Shown: piece after piece, positions 37,136 to 47,815 of the stretch
How positions within the stretch are numbered: position 1 is the first letter of the stretch
Layout of the letters: each line of letters starts with the position of its first letter
DNA from: Burkholderiales bacterium
Lineage (GTDB): Bacteria > Pseudomonadota > Gammaproteobacteria > Burkholderiales > Burkholderiaceae_C
Assembly: GCA_017307855.1 (NCBI GenBank)
Contig: JAFKGD010000007.1
Span: forward strand, 124,001 to 188,000
Length of the DNA stretch: 64,000 bases
Reading direction: 5' to 3'
Notes under the pieces: model-generated
Databases searched by the model: none
The model's input: only the letters and a program-made list of their open reading frames with translations
Told to the model about the DNA's origin: nothing
Made by a program: the position numbers and the translations under genes

Positions 37136-37780
37136 TCAGGGATTCCAGGACAGGAAGTTGCGGTAGAGCGCGAGGCCCTGATCCGCACTTTTTTCGGGGT
37201 GGAACTGGGTGGCGAAAATGTTATCGCGAGCCACGGCGGCCGTAAAGCGACCGCCGTAGTCGGCTTCGCCCACGCTGTGGCGCACATCGGTGGGCCGCGC
37301 GTAGAAGCTGTGCACGAAGTAGAACCAGCTGCCATCCGGCACTCCATCCCACACGGGATGCGGCTGCGCCTGGAACACCTGGTTCCAGCCCATCTGCGGC
37401 ACTTTGAAGCGGCTGCCGTCGGGCTGCAGCCGGCCGGCCAGCTCGAACCGCACCACCTCGCCCGGGATCAGGCCCAGCCCGTCGGTGGGACCTTCGTGAC
37501 TGCGGTCCAGCAGCATCTGCATGCCGACACACACCCCGAAGAGGGGGCGGCTGGCCGCCGCGGCCAGCACGGATCCACGCAGACCGGATTCATCGAGCTC
37601 GCGCATGCAATCGGGCATGGCGCCCTGGCCCGGCAGCACGATGCGGTCGGCCGCATCCACGTCCTGGGGACGCGCGGTGACGATCACGCTCCAGTCAGTC
37701 CCGCGCGCGGCGGCCTGCACGGCCTGCGAGACCGAACGCAGGTTGCCCATGCCGTAATCGACGACAGCCACAGTTTTCAT
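37136..37780 (-). CDS. hisH: imidazole glycerol phosphate synthase glutaminase subunit
   Basis: A class I amidotransferase (214 residues) supplying ammonia to HisF. The nucleophile Cys is in [11 protein letters not shown], and His/Glu complete the triad in [11 protein letters not shown]. The start [17 protein letters not shown] is standard. It lies between hisB and hisA. Confidence 0.97.
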   Translation of the reverse strand: MKTVAVVDYGMGNLRSVSQAVQAAARGTDWSVIVTARPQDVDAADRIVLPGQGAMPDCMRELDESGLRGSVLAAAASRPLFGVCVGMQMLLDRSHEGPTDGLGLIPGEVVRFELAGRLQPDGSRFKVPQMGWNQVFQAQPHPVWDGVPDGSWFYFVHSFYARPTDVRHSVGEADYGGRFTAAVARDNIFATQFHPEKSADQGLALYRNFLSWNP

Positions 37781-37816
37781 TGAACATTCACCTGGGCGCT
37801 GGCGCCCGTTGCATTG

Positions 37817-38416
37817 TCAGAGCGAGCCCTTGGTGGAAGGAATGACGCCGGCGGAGCGCGGGTCAAGCTCGAGCGCAGCCCGCAGCGCACGGGCGAAGGC
37901 CTTGAACACGGTCTCGCACTGGTGGTGCGCATTGACTCCGCGCAGGTTGTCGATGTGCAGCGTCACGAAGGCGTGATTGGCGAAGCCCTGGAAGAACTCG
38001 TATGCCAGCTGGCTGTCGAACGTCCCGATCATGCCGCTGGTGAACGGCACGTGGAATTCGAGGCCCGGACGGCCCGAGAAATCGATCACCACGCGCGACA
38101 GTGCCTCGTCCAGCGGCACGTAGGCGTGGCCGTAACGGCGCAGGCCCTTCTTGTCGCCCACGGCCCTGGCCACGGCCTGGCCCAGGGTGATGCCCACGTC
38201 TTCCACCGTGTGGTGACCATCGATGTGCAGGTCACCCTGGCAATCGATGTCCAGGTCGATCAGGCCATGGCGCGCGATCTGGTCCAGCATGTGGTCGAAG
38301 AAGCCGATCCCGGTGGACAGGCGCGCCTGCCCCGTGCCGTCGAGGTTCACCCGGACGGTGATCTTCGTTTCGGCGGTGTTGCGGCTGACTTCGGCGATGC
38401 GGGAGGTGGCGGTCAT
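37817..38416 (-). CDS. hisB: imidazoleglycerol-phosphate dehydratase
   Basis: A monofunctional dehydratase of 199 residues; the histidinol-phosphatase domain fused to it in E. coli is absent. The Mn-binding motifs are [11 protein letters not shown] and, later, [27 protein letters not shown] is the family signature. Its ATG overlaps the hisC stop (ATGA). The separate phosphatase (HisN-type) is not in this window. Confidence 0.97.
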   Translation of the reverse strand: MTATSRIAEVSRNTAETKITVRVNLDGTGQARLSTGIGFFDHMLDQIARHGLIDLDIDCQGDLHIDGHHTVEDVGITLGQAVARAVGDKKGLRRYGHAYVPLDEALSRVVIDFSGRPGLEFHVPFTSGMIGTFDSQLAYEFFQGFANHAFVTLHIDNLRGVNAHHQCETVFKAFARALRAALELDPRSAGVIPSTKGSL

Positions 38417-39549
38417 AGGCTGGCTTGCAGGGCGGCGATCATGCGCGCGTTGTCATCGGGGGTACCCACGGTCAGGCGCAGGCAATTGGAGAGCAGCGGA
38501 TGCATTTTAGAAACGTTCTTGACCAGTACGCCGCGCGCCTTCATTCCGGCGAAGCTGCGGGCCGCGTCGGGCACGCGCACCAGGATCATGTTGGCGTCGC
38601 TGCGCCAGGCACGCACACCGGACAGGCCGGGCAGCAGGCCGAGCAGGCGGTCGCGCTCCGTGCGCAGCACGCGGGCCTGGTCGTCGAACACGTCAGCGTG
38701 CTCCAGCGCGAACAATGCGCACTCGCAGTTGAGCACGCTGACGTTGTAGGGCGGACGCACCTTGTCCACCTCGGCGATCAGCGCCTGCGGACCCATCATG
38801 TAGCCCAGCCGTACGCCGGCCAGGCCGAATTTGCTGAGCGTGCGCATCAGCAGCACGTGGCCGTGGCGGGCCACGCGGTCGATGTAGCTGCGGCTGGCGA
38901 AGGGCTGGTAGGCCTCATCCATCACCACCAGACCGCCGCCCTCGCCCTGCGCATGCACGATGGCCTCGATGGCTTCGTCATCCCACAGGTTGGCCGTCGG
39001 GTTGTTCGGATAGGCCAGATAGACGATCGCCGGCTTCTCGCGCCCGATGGCGTCGAGCATGGCCGGGAGGTCGAGCTCGAAATCAGCCGTGAGCGGCACG
39101 CCGACGTAGCGCAGGCCCTGCAACTGCGCGCTCATGGCGTACATCACGAAACCCGGTTCGGGCGCCACGATGGCGGGCGCGCGGCCGTCGGCGGTCTCCA
39201 TCGGCGGCACGTCGCAGGCCATGGCCAGCAGCGAGATGAGTTCGTCAGAGCCATTGCCCAGCATCAGCCCGAATCCATCGGGCAGGCCCGCGTGGCGGCC
39301 CAGGGCATCGCGCAGCGCCTGCTGGCGATCGGCCGCCGGATAGCGATTGATGGCGACCGCACCCAGGCGCTCGCCCAGTGCGCGCTGCAGCGGTGCCGGC
39401 AGGGTAAAGGGGTTCTCCATCGCGTCGAGCTTGAGCAGGCCACTCGAATCCTGCACGGCATAAGCGTGCATCGAACGCACATCGCGGCGGATGCGCTCGA
39501 GGGCCTGGGCCGATGCGGAGGATGGCGTCGTGATGGCGGCGTCGGTCAT
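38413..39549 (-). CDS. hisC: histidinol-phosphate aminotransferase
   Basis: A fold-type I PLP aminotransferase (378 residues). [12 protein letters not shown] is the substrate-binding N-terminal segment. LGNGSDELI binds the cofactor phosphate, [11 protein letters not shown] carries the conserved Asn, and the Schiff-base Lys is in [14 protein letters not shown]. It follows the small periplasmic-protein gene by 10 bases. Confidence 0.96.
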   Translation of the reverse strand: MTDAAITTPSSASAQALERIRRDVRSMHAYAVQDSSGLLKLDAMENPFTLPAPLQRALGERLGAVAINRYPAADRQQALRDALGRHAGLPDGFGLMLGNGSDELISLLAMACDVPPMETADGRAPAIVAPEPGFVMYAMSAQLQGLRYVGVPLTADFELDLPAMLDAIGREKPAIVYLAYPNNPTANLWDDEAIEAIVHAQGEGGGLVVMDEAYQPFASRSYIDRVARHGHVLLMRTLSKFGLAGVRLGYMMGPQALIAEVDKVRPPYNVSVLNCECALFALEHADVFDDQARVLRTERDRLLGLLPGLSGVRAWRSDANMILVRVPDAARSFAGMKARGVLVKNVSKMHPLLSNCLRLTVGTPDDNARMIAALQASL

Positions 39550-39559
39550 CGGAAGGATG

Positions 39560-39913
39560 TCAGTTGCACGGATAGCTGTTGCGCAGGGCCTGTGACAGCA
39601 CGAACTGCACCGGCATGTCGGCCTCGTAAATCGTGGCGTTGCGACGCAGTTCTGCCTGGTAGAGCGACAGCGCCATGCGAGGCTCCAGGCGTCGCCCTGC
39701 GACGCAGAACGGCGGCCGGCCACCTTCGCGCACGGCCTGCTCCGCAGCCTCCCGCAGGCCCTCGAGCACGCCGATCAGGTAGTACTGGGCGTGCAGGGCT
39801 CCTGCAGGCTCGACCTGCTCGAGGCCCCGCCACTCGCGGATGGACATGGCTTGGGCCGCGCTGGCGACCGTCAGGGCGACGACGCCGGCCAGGCCTGCGG
39901 CTGAGGGCGTCAT
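39560..39913 (-). CDS. small secreted protein, possibly Rap1a/Tai-like
   Basis: A 117-residue protein coded between hisD and hisC, its ATG overlapping the hisD stop (ATGA). A Sec signal peptide is clear: [16 protein letters not shown], cleavage about residue 22. The mature part is alpha-helical and has two cysteines (PPFCVAG and the terminal SYPCN) that could pair. The arrangement, one Cys before a basic helix and one at the end of a final helix, resembles the Rap1a/Tai immunity-protein fold; that is a weak inference. A link to histidine synthesis is not expected for a periplasmic protein. Confidence 0.7.
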   Translation of the reverse strand: MTPSAAGLAGVVALTVASAAQAMSIREWRGLEQVEPAGALHAQYYLIGVLEGLREAAEQAVREGGRPPFCVAGRRLEPRMALSLYQAELRRNATIYEADMPVQFVLSQALRNSYPCN

Positions 39914-41298
39914 GGCGCGTTCCGCATCGGTGGCACGTCGGCCAGCCGCAACTCGGCCGCGCGCGCATGCGCCTGCAGTCCTTCGCCGTAGGCCAGCTCG
40001 GCCGCGATGGTGCCCAGATGCTGCGCGCCCGCTTCGCTCACCTCGATGAGGCTGCTGCGCTTCTGGAAGTCATACACGCCCAGGGGCGACGAGAAGCGCG
40101 CAGTGCCCGAGGTGGGCAGCACGTGGTTGGGGCCCGCGCAGTAGTCACCCAGCGATTCGCTGGTGTAGGCGCCCATGAAGATGGCGCCTGCGTGGCGCAG
40201 CAGCGGCTCCCACCGCCCTGGATCGCGGCTGGAGATTTCCAGGTGCTCGGGCGCGATGCGGTTGCTGATGGCGCAGGCCTCGTCCATGTCGCGCGTCTGG
40301 ATCAGCGCGCCACGCCCGTTGAGCGAGGCCGCGATGATGGCCGCGCGCGGCATGGTGGGCAACAGGCGGTCGATCTCGGCCTGCACGCGGTCGATGTAGG
40401 TGGCGTCAGGGCACAGCAGGATGCTCTGCGCGAGTTCGTCGTGCTCGGCCTGCGAGAACAGGTCCATGGCCACCCACTCGGGCGGCGTGGTGCCGTCGGC
40501 CAGCACCAGGATCTCGCTGGGGCCCGCGATCATGTCAATGCCCACGGTGCCAAACACACGCCGCTTGGCACTCGCCACATAGGCATTGCCCGGGCCGGTG
40601 ATCTTGTCCACGCGTGGCACGGTGGCCGTGCCATAGGCCAGCGCGGCCACGGCTTGAGCGCCACCGATGGTGAACGCGCGCGTGACACCTGCGACGTGCG
40701 CTGCCGCCAGCACCAGCGCGTTGCGCTCGCCCTGCCCCGTGGCCTCGCCGTTGCCGCCCGCGGCGACGCTGTTGCGCGACGGCGTGGGCACCACCATGAT
40801 GATGTCCTGCACGCCCGCGACGTGGGCCGGGATGGCATTCATCAGCAGGCTCGACGGATAGGCCGCCTTGCCGCCGGGCACATAGATGCCGACGCGGTCG
40901 AGCGGTGTGACCTTCTGGCCCAGCAGCGTGCCGTCTTCGTCGCGGTAGGCCCAGCTCTCGCCGCTGGCCTTCTTCTGGGCCTCGTGGTAGCGGCGCACGC
41001 GCACGGCGGCCGCTTCCAGCGCCTGGCGCTGGGCAGACGGCAGGGCATCGAACGCGGCCTTGAACTCGTGCGCGCCGATCTCGAGGTCGGCCATGGTTGC
41101 AGCGGCCAGTCCGTCAAAACGGCGCGTGTAATCGATCACCGCCGCGTCGCCGCGCTCGCGCACGTCGGCCAGGATGGCCGCCACGCGCTGCTCGATCGCA
41201 TCGTCCTCCTGCGCAGACCAATGCAGCCGGCGCTGGAACTCGGGTTCGAACGTCGGCGAGGCGGTGGACAGGCGCAGGGGTCGGGCGGTCAGGGTCAT
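39910..41298 (-). CDS. hisD: histidinol dehydrogenase
   Basis: A zinc enzyme of 462 residues performing the last two oxidations to histidine. The N-terminal arm is followed by [20 protein letters not shown], the NAD-binding [15 protein letters not shown] and [10 protein letters not shown], and the Zn/catalytic region [15 protein letters not shown]. The C-terminal [17 protein letters not shown] is a family signature. It follows hisG by 5 bases. Confidence 0.97.
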   Translation of the reverse strand: MTLTARPLRLSTASPTFEPEFQRRLHWSAQEDDAIEQRVAAILADVRERGDAAVIDYTRRFDGLAAATMADLEIGAHEFKAAFDALPSAQRQALEAAAVRVRRYHEAQKKASGESWAYRDEDGTLLGQKVTPLDRVGIYVPGGKAAYPSSLLMNAIPAHVAGVQDIIMVVPTPSRNSVAAGGNGEATGQGERNALVLAAAHVAGVTRAFTIGGAQAVAALAYGTATVPRVDKITGPGNAYVASAKRRVFGTVGIDMIAGPSEILVLADGTTPPEWVAMDLFSQAEHDELAQSILLCPDATYIDRVQAEIDRLLPTMPRAAIIAASLNGRGALIQTRDMDEACAISNRIAPEHLEISSRDPGRWEPLLRHAGAIFMGAYTSESLGDYCAGPNHVLPTSGTARFSSPLGVYDFQKRSSLIEVSEAGAQHLGTIAAELAYGEGLQAHARAAELRLADVPPMRNAP

Positions 41299-41303
41299 GG
41301 GGT

Positions 41304-41945
41304 TCACTGCGTCACGCTGGCGAGCGAGAACGCGTCGATGATGCGGCGGATGGGTTCGCGCTTGAGCTTGAGCGCGGCCTGGTTGACGACCAGGCGGGAG
41401 CTGATGTCCATGATGCGCTCGACCTCGACGAGGTCGTTGGCGCGCAGCGTGTTGCCGGTGGAGACCAGATCGACGATGGCGTCGGCCAAGCCCGTGAGCG
41501 GCGCCAGCTCCATGCTGCCGTAGAGCTTGATGAGATCGACGTGCACGCCCTTGGCGGCAAAGAACTCGCGCGCGATCGCCACATATTTCGTGGCCACCTT
41601 CAGGCGGGCGCCCTGACGCACTGCATGCGCGTAGTCGAAGTTGGCGCGCACGGCCACACTCATGCGGCAGCGCGCGATGTGCAGGTCCAGCGGCTGGTAG
41701 AGCCCGCTGCTGCCATGCTCGAGCAGCGTGTCGAAGCCCGTGACGCCGAGGTCGGCTCCGCCATATTCCACGTAGGTGGGCACATCGGTGGCGCGCACCA
41801 GCACCACGCGCACGTCGGCCTGGTTGGTGGGCAGGATCAGCTTGCGCGAGGTTTCGGGATCTTCGAGCACCTCGATGCCCGCCGCCGCCAGCAGCGGCAG
41901 CGTCTCGTCGAAGATGCGGCCTTTGGACAGGGCCAAAGTGATCAT
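41304..41945 (-). CDS. hisG: ATP phosphoribosyltransferase, short form
   Basis: First, regulated step of histidine synthesis. At 213 residues it is the short HisG type: [20 protein letters not shown] at the start, [19 protein letters not shown], and the PRPP loop [14 protein letters not shown], ending without the ~80-residue regulatory domain. Short HisG needs HisZ for activity and feedback control; hisZ is not in this window. The ATG overlaps the stop of a 41-codon upstream ORF. Confidence 0.97.
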   Translation of the reverse strand: MITLALSKGRIFDETLPLLAAAGIEVLEDPETSRKLILPTNQADVRVVLVRATDVPTYVEYGGADLGVTGFDTLLEHGSSGLYQPLDLHIARCRMSVAVRANFDYAHAVRQGARLKVATKYVAIAREFFAAKGVHVDLIKLYGSMELAPLTGLADAIVDLVSTGNTLRANDLVEVERIMDISSRLVVNQAALKLKREPIRRIIDAFSLASVTQ

Positions 41946-42063
41946 TGGGGCACTCCATTCCTCGAGCCACGCACCAAGGTCAGCACGGCTGCGGGACCGG
42001 CTTCGCCGGACTGCTGGGCACGCGAACTCGAGGGGGAAGCGACGAAGTCGCATCGGGGGTGGT

Positions 42064-42067
<4 letters not shown>
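41942..42067 (-). CDS. possible 41-residue linking ORF between murA and hisG
   Basis: The ATG (complement of 42065-42067) overlaps the murA stop as ATGA, and the TGA (complement of 41942-41944) overlaps the hisG ATG as ATGA. The peptide begins [20 protein letters not shown] and has no histidine run, so it is not a classical attenuator leader. It fills the whole 118-base gap. Either it couples translation from murA through to hisG, or the double overlap is chance; I recognise no family. Confidence 0.3.
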
Positions 42068-43341
<1,274 letters not shown>

Positions 43342-43359
43342 GGGAAAGGATCGGGAGAT

Positions 43360-43602
43360 TCAGGGTTGCTGCTCAGCCCATTCGGCCGGCGTCAGCGTTT
43401 TCATCGACAGGGCGTGAACCTCGTCGGTATGCATTTTCGCACCGAGCGTCGCATACACCCGCTGGTGGCGCTGGATGGAACGGCGGCCCTCGAACTCGGC
43501 AGAGACGATGGTGGCATACCAGTGGCGGCCATCGCCCGTGAGCTCGATGTGTTCGCAGGGCAAGCCGGCGGTGATGATGGATTTCAGTTCGTCAGCGGTC
43601 AT
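43360..43602 (-). CDS. ibaG: BolA-family protein IbaG
   Basis: An 80-residue BolA-like protein, class II KH-like fold. VKSx-type start TADELKSIITAGLPCEHIEL and the conserved EFEGRRSIQRHQRVYATLG with the His that can bind an iron-sulfur cluster together with a monothiol glutaredoxin are visible. The context mlaB-(ABC pair)-ibaG-murA matches the E. coli yrbA/ibaG position. Confidence 0.93.
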   Translation of the reverse strand: MTADELKSIITAGLPCEHIELTGDGRHWYATIVSAEFEGRRSIQRHQRVYATLGAKMHTDEVHALSMKTLTPAEWAEQQP

Positions 43603-43706
43603 GGTTGGTGGAATGACTCAAATACCCGTGCAGCTGCAGGGCAGGCCGCGCCGGCCCACCGGGTGCATCCCTTGCGTCGGGAGACGCCAGCCGCGCTTCG
43701 GGCCGG

Positions 43707-44474
43707 TCAATTCCTGATCTTGTAGCCGATGCGCAGCAGATGGACGGCCACCGAGGCCGCGACCAGCAACGCGCCGCCGACGATGGCCACACTCAGCCAC
43801 GGCGAGGTGTCGCTCACCCCGAAGAAGCCATAGCGAAAGCCGTCGATCATGTAGAAGAACGGGTTGAAGTGGCTGACCCGCTGCCAGAAGGGAGGAAGGG
43901 AATGGATCGAGTAGAACACGCCCGACAGGAACGTCATCGGCAGGATGATGAAGTTCTGGAAGGCCGCCATCTGGTCGAACTTCTCGGCCCAGAGACCGGC
44001 CAGCACCCCGAGCGTGCCCAGCAAAGCGGCGCCCAGCACGGCGAACACCACGATCCACAGCGGCGCGGCAAACGAGAGCGGCGTGAAGAACGAGGTCACC
44101 AGCAACACTCCGCTGCCGACAGCCAGGCCACGCACGACCGACGAACCCACATACGCCACGAACCAGTGCCAATGCGACAGCGGCGTGAGCAGCACGAACA
44201 CCATGCTGCCCATGATCTTGCTCTGGATCAGCGAAGAAGAACTGTTGGCGAACGCGTTCTGCAGCACGCTCATCATGACCAGGCCAGGCACGAGGAAAGA
44301 GGTGTAGCCCACCGAGTCGTAGACCTTCACGTGGTCCTCGAGCACATGGCCGAAGATCATCAGGTACAACAGCGCCGTGATCACGGGCGCGGCCACTGTC
44401 TGGAAGCCGACCTTCCAGAAACGCAGGACCTCCTTGTAGAGGAGCGTCTGCCAGCCAGTGAGCAAGGTCATCAC
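43707..44474 (-). CDS. ABC-2 type transporter permease
   Basis: A 255-residue inner-membrane permease with six predicted helices and the ABC-2 signature region near LPMTFLSGVFYSIHSLPPFW. It resembles YadH-type permeases. With the ATPase encoded just upstream (ATGA overlap) it forms an exporter of unknown substrate, inserted between mla and ibaG-murA; a role in envelope-lipid or drug export is only a guess. Confidence 0.9.
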   Translation of the reverse strand: MMTLLTGWQTLLYKEVLRFWKVGFQTVAAPVITALLYLMIFGHVLEDHVKVYDSVGYTSFLVPGLVMMSVLQNAFANSSSSLIQSKIMGSMVFVLLTPLSHWHWFVAYVGSSVVRGLAVGSGVLLVTSFFTPLSFAAPLWIVVFAVLGAALLGTLGVLAGLWAEKFDQMAAFQNFIILPMTFLSGVFYSIHSLPPFWQRVSHFNPFFYMIDGFRYGFFGVSDTSPWLSVAIVGGALLVAASVAVHLLRIGYKIRN

Positions 44475-45403
44475 GAGACGGTCTCCAGTCCGGGCATGGC
44501 CTGCTCGGCTTTCATGACGTCGAGGAACACGTCTTCCAGATCGGCCTTGCGGATCTCGACGTCCTCAGGACGCAGCCCGGCTTCTCGCAGCGCGGCCAGG
44601 TACTGTTCGATCTCGGCGGCGTCGTGCGCCGGCAACTGCACGATCCGGCCAGTCACGCGGGCCTGAGCCGCCAGCGCCGGCGGCAGCGGCGCATCGATCT
44701 TGAAGCGCAACACGTTGCTCGAGGCAGCGCTGAGCAGGTCGCTGGTCCGGTCAAGTGCCACCACCCGCCCATGCTTGAGCATGGCAACGCGGTTGCACAG
44801 CGCCTCAGCCTCTTCCAGGTAGTGCGTGGTCAGCAGGACGGCATGGCCCTCGCGGTTGAGCTTCGCGACAAACTGCCAGAGCGTCTGGCGCAGCTCCACG
44901 TCGACGCCCGCCGTGGGCTCGTCGAGCACGATCACCGGCGGCTTGTGCACCAGGGCCTGCGCCACCAGCACGCGGCGCTTCATGCCGCCCGAGAGCTGGC
45001 GCATGTTGGCAGTGGCCTTGTCGGCCAGACCCAGACTTTCGAGCAGTTCGTCAATCCAGGCGTCGTTGTTGCGCACGCCGAAATAGCCGGACTGGATGCG
45101 AAGCGTCTCGCGCACGTTGAAGAACGGGTCGAACACCAGTTCCTGAGGCACCACGCCGAGCATGCGGCGAGCGGCGGCGTAGTCGGCCTGCACGTCGTGC
45201 CCCATGACCGAGACACGGCCCTCACTGGCGCGGGCCAGGCCGGCCAGGATGCTGATGAGCGTGGTCTTGCCTGCGCCGTTGGGACCCAGCAGGCCGAAAA
45301 ACTCACCTTCGGCAACATCGAAGCTGATGCGGTCGAGCGCCTGCAGTCGCCCGCGTGCTGAAGAAAAGACCTTGGATACCGACTGAAACGAAATGGCAGG
45401 CAT
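44471..45403 (-). CDS. ABC transporter ATP-binding protein
   Basis: A 310-residue ATPase. Walker A GPNGAGKTTLIS, Q-loop VPQELVFDPF, signature LSGGMKRR, Walker B VIVLDEPTAGVD and the H-loop LLTTHYLEEAEALC are all present, so it should be active. A C-terminal extension of about 70 residues is typical of the YadG/CcmA-like exporter group. The ATG at 45403 (MPAISFQSVSKVFSS) is preferred. It is followed by its permease gene with a four-base overlap. Confidence 0.92.
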   Translation of the reverse strand: MPAISFQSVSKVFSSARGRLQALDRISFDVAEGEFFGLLGPNGAGKTTLISILAGLARASEGRVSVMGHDVQADYAAARRMLGVVPQELVFDPFFNVRETLRIQSGYFGVRNNDAWIDELLESLGLADKATANMRQLSGGMKRRVLVAQALVHKPPVIVLDEPTAGVDVELRQTLWQFVAKLNREGHAVLLTTHYLEEAEALCNRVAMLKHGRVVALDRTSDLLSAASSNVLRFKIDAPLPPALAAQARVTGRIVQLPAHDAAEIEQYLAALREAGLRPEDVEIRKADLEDVFLDVMKAEQAMPGLETVS

Positions 45404-45475
45404 GGGAGCCCGCCATTCTAAGGATTCGGCCTGCCCCCTGCCGGGCAAGGGCTTGCCAGACCCGGGCGCTGCCGC

Positions 45476-45757
45476 TCAATCCCCGGTCGGGGCACCCTCA
45501 AGCAACCGCCCCACCCCGTACAGGCCGGCCAGCGACTGCAGCCGGGAAGGCATGCCCCGTACCGCGAATCGCCGGCCGACCGCCAGCGCCTCGCGCCGGC
45601 ACGCCAGCAACACCGCCAGCGCGGACGAATCGAAATGCTGCAATGCCGAGGCATCGACCCACACGTCGCCAGCAGGCTGGACACGCAGCGTGGCAGCCAG
45701 CATGCTGGCGCAGGCCGGGGCCTGCTCGTGGGTCAGGCGGTCAGGCAGCACCAGCAA
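45476..45757 (-). CDS. mlaB: STAS-domain protein MlaB
   Basis: A 93-residue cytoplasmic STAS protein that stabilises the MlaF ATPase. The core VWVDASALQHFDSSALAVLL includes the conserved Asp-Ser-Ser (DSSA) that contacts MlaF. It follows mlaC by 4 bases and is the last mla gene. Confidence 0.88.
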   Translation of the reverse strand: MLVLPDRLTHEQAPACASMLAATLRVQPAGDVWVDASALQHFDSSALAVLLACRREALAVGRRFAVRGMPSRLQSLAGLYGVGRLLEGAPTGD

Positions 45758-45761
45758 GGCA

Positions 45762-46400
45762 TCAGCTCCGGCCAGCGGCGCTCTTGTTGCGGGCGGCTAG
45801 CGTGTTGATCAGCCCGTCGACGCCGCGCGCGTTGATCTCGGCACTGAACTGGCTGCGGTAGGTATCGACCAGCCAGACGCCCAGCACGTTGAGGTTGATG
45901 ATCTTCCAGCCCGCCCCATCGCCGGGCGTCTTCTCCAGCCTGTAATCGAGCTGGATCGGGTCGCCACGCCCCTGAATTTCGGTACGGACGACCACTTCCT
46001 TGTCTTCCGGCGACGAGCGTTGCGGCTTCAGCGCGATGGTCTGGTCGCTCACCTGAGACAGTGCGCCCGAGTACGTGCGCACCAGCAGCAGCTTGAATTC
46101 CTCCTGAAGGCGCGTGCGCTGCTCAGGCGTGGCCTGGCGCCAGCCCGGGCCCACGGCGGCAGCCGTCATGCGCTGGAAGTTCACATTCGGCATGATCTTG
46201 GTGTTCACCAGGGACATGATCTTGTTCATGTCCCCGCCCTGCAAGGCGCGGTCAGCCTTGATGGTGTCCAGCACCTCGGTCGACAGGCGCTTGATCAGCG
46301 CATCGGGCGCCTCGTCAGCAGCCAGCGCGGCGGGGACGTGCAGGCCGAGGGCGGCACAGGCCGACACCAGGGCAATGCTGAAAAAACGGCGATTGATCAT
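45762..46400 (-). CDS. mlaC: periplasmic phospholipid-binding protein MlaC
   Basis: A soluble shuttle (212 residues) carrying phospholipid between MlaA at the outer membrane and MlaD at the inner membrane. A signal peptide (FFSIALVSACAALGLHVPAA) ends about residue 27. NVNFQRMTAAAVGPGWRQAT and the final YRSQFSAEINARGVDGLINT are typical of the family. It has a good AGAGGA ribosome site and a small hairpin just before it. Confidence 0.95.
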   Translation of the reverse strand: MINRRFFSIALVSACAALGLHVPAALAADEAPDALIKRLSTEVLDTIKADRALQGGDMNKIMSLVNTKIMPNVNFQRMTAAAVGPGWRQATPEQRTRLQEEFKLLLVRTYSGALSQVSDQTIALKPQRSSPEDKEVVVRTEIQGRGDPIQLDYRLEKTPGDGAGWKIINLNVLGVWLVDTYRSQFSAEINARGVDGLINTLAARNKSAAGRS

Positions 46401-46416
46401 TTATTTCCTCTCTGTA

Positions 46417-46467
46417 CGGACAAAAGTCCGGGTGACGGTTGGAACCGGCTGGCACGGCCAGGGTTCC
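46417..46467 (-). other. two hairpins in the mlaA-mlaC gap
   Basis: CGGAC-aaaa-GTCCG (46417-46430) lies directly upstream of the mlaC ribosome site. GGAACC-gg-CTGGC-acg-GCCAG-GGTTCC (46441-46467) forms a longer stem with one bulge. Neither has a T tract in the operon direction. They could adjust mRNA stability or mlaC translation relative to mlaFEDA. The 124-base gap is the largest inside the mla operon. Confidence 0.5.
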
Positions 46468-46524
46468 ACGTCCATGTGTCTCAATGCAACAACTCGAGAC
46501 CGCGCAAGGGGGGTCCAGGGCGGG

Positions 46525-47295
46525 TCATTCGGGCAGGCGGCCCTCGTCGTCAGCAGGCAGTGCGCCGTCGCCGGCAGATCCAGGCGACGTCGGCGGCGCC
46601 TGGCGATCCTGGACATCGGCCTCGCGAATGCTCAGATACACGTCGCGCGTGAAGCTGTACTTGTCGATCGCGGCGTTGTCGAACACTTCGCCTGCGCGCA
46701 GGTAGTTGGCTCGCGTATTGACCACCCGCAGTGCGCTGGTCGCGTTACGCGTGCGGACATGGTCGATCTGGTTGACCAGATCACCCTTCCAGTCGACAGG
46801 AAGTGCCGCAGTGTCGCGCAAGGTGGAAGGGCCGAAGATCGGGAGCACGACGTACGGGCCGGCCGGAACGCCCCAGTAGCCCAGCGTCTGCCCGAAGTCT
46901 TCCTTGTGCCGGGGAATCCGCATCTCGCTGGCGATGTCCAGTACGCCGCCGAGACCGAAGAAGGTATTGACGTTGACGCGCATGAAGCTCTCGCCCGCCG
47001 CCTGACCCTTGAACTGCAGCAGGTTGTTCACAAAAGACCAAACGTCGCCCAGATTGGCGAAGAAATTGGTGACGCCCGTGCGAACCGGTTGCGGAGTCAC
47101 GTTCGTGTAGGCCGTGGCGACCGGTTTGAGCAAGGCGCGGTCCACGCCGTCGTTGAACTGCGTGACGGCGCGATTCATCGGTTCGAGCGGGTCGCGCGGA
47201 TCGGCCTGCGGGCCCGTGGCGCAACCCGCCAGCGCAGCCAACAACAACGCACCCGGAATCAGTCGCCAGGCGCAGCGACTCATATATGCAGTCAT
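46525..47295 (-). CDS. mlaA: outer-membrane lipoprotein MlaA (VacJ)
   Basis: Removes phospholipids from the outer leaflet of the outer membrane and gives them to MlaC. A lipobox LAALAGCA near residue 25 marks lipid attachment. Family motifs include DPLEPMNRAVTQFNDGVDRA, GLGGVLDIASEMRI and FGQTLGYWGVPAGPYVVLPI. The C-terminus carries a disordered acidic tail. 256 residues. Here the gene lies inside the operon between mlaD and mlaC, as in many Betaproteobacteria but not E. coli. A second ATG at residue 5 is an alternative start. Confidence 0.96.
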   Translation of the reverse strand: MTAYMSRCAWRLIPGALLLAALAGCATGPQADPRDPLEPMNRAVTQFNDGVDRALLKPVATAYTNVTPQPVRTGVTNFFANLGDVWSFVNNLLQFKGQAAGESFMRVNVNTFFGLGGVLDIASEMRIPRHKEDFGQTLGYWGVPAGPYVVLPIFGPSTLRDTAALPVDWKGDLVNQIDHVRTRNATSALRVVNTRANYLRAGEVFDNAAIDKYSFTRDVYLSIREADVQDRQAPPTSPGSAGDGALPADDEGRLPE

Positions 47296-47305
47296 CTCTT
47301 CTCGC

Positions 47306-47800
47306 TCACTTTTTCGCGCCTGAGGGCGCGTTGTTGTCTGCAGGGCCCTCGGCAGCCTTGCTATAGAGGAACTGGCTGATCAGATTCTCCAGCACGACAG
47401 CCGACTGGGTGCTGGACACCACGTCGCCAGACGCCAGGTTGGCATCGTCGGCCCCGGCTTCGATCCCGATGTACTGCTCGCCCAGCAGGCCGCTGGTGAG
47501 GATTTTCAGCGAACTGTCCTTGGGGAAAGCGTAGCGCTGGTCCAGCGCCAGCGTGACGCGGGCCTGGAAAGATTTGTCATCGAATGTGATGGATTCCACA
47601 CGGCCCACCACGACGCCAGCACTCTTGACCGCAGCCTTGGGCTTGAGTCCGCCGATATTGTCGAACTTCGCGATCACCGGATAGCTGGACTGGAAATTCA
47701 GCGTCAGCAGGTTGGCCGCCTGCAAGGCCAGGAACACCAGCGCCGCGCCGCCGATCAGCACGAACAGGCCGACCCAGACATCATTTTTCGAGCGTTGCAT
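47306..47800 (-). CDS. mlaD: MCE-domain protein MlaD
   Basis: An inner-membrane hexamer subunit contacting MlaC (164 residues). One N-terminal helix (VWVGLFVLIGGAALVFLALQ), then a single MCE domain with KFDNIGGLKPKAAVKSAGVV and SGLLGEQYIGIEAG, then a helical tail. The ATG at 47800 is chosen because AGGAGG lies 7 bases upstream; an in-frame GTG two codons earlier would lie against that site. Confidence 0.95.
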   Translation of the reverse strand: MQRSKNDVWVGLFVLIGGAALVFLALQAANLLTLNFQSSYPVIAKFDNIGGLKPKAAVKSAGVVVGRVESITFDDKSFQARVTLALDQRYAFPKDSSLKILTSGLLGEQYIGIEAGADDANLASGDVVSSTQSAVVLENLISQFLYSKAAEGPADNNAPSGAKK

Positions 47801-47815
47801 CCACACCCTCCTTCT

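Noticed and set aside
38425-41523. An open frame of 1032 codons on the plus strand across hisC, the small secreted protein gene, hisD and part of hisG.
   Set aside because: It crosses four genuine genes and their junctions and has no recognisable domain; long antisense frames are expected at this GC content.
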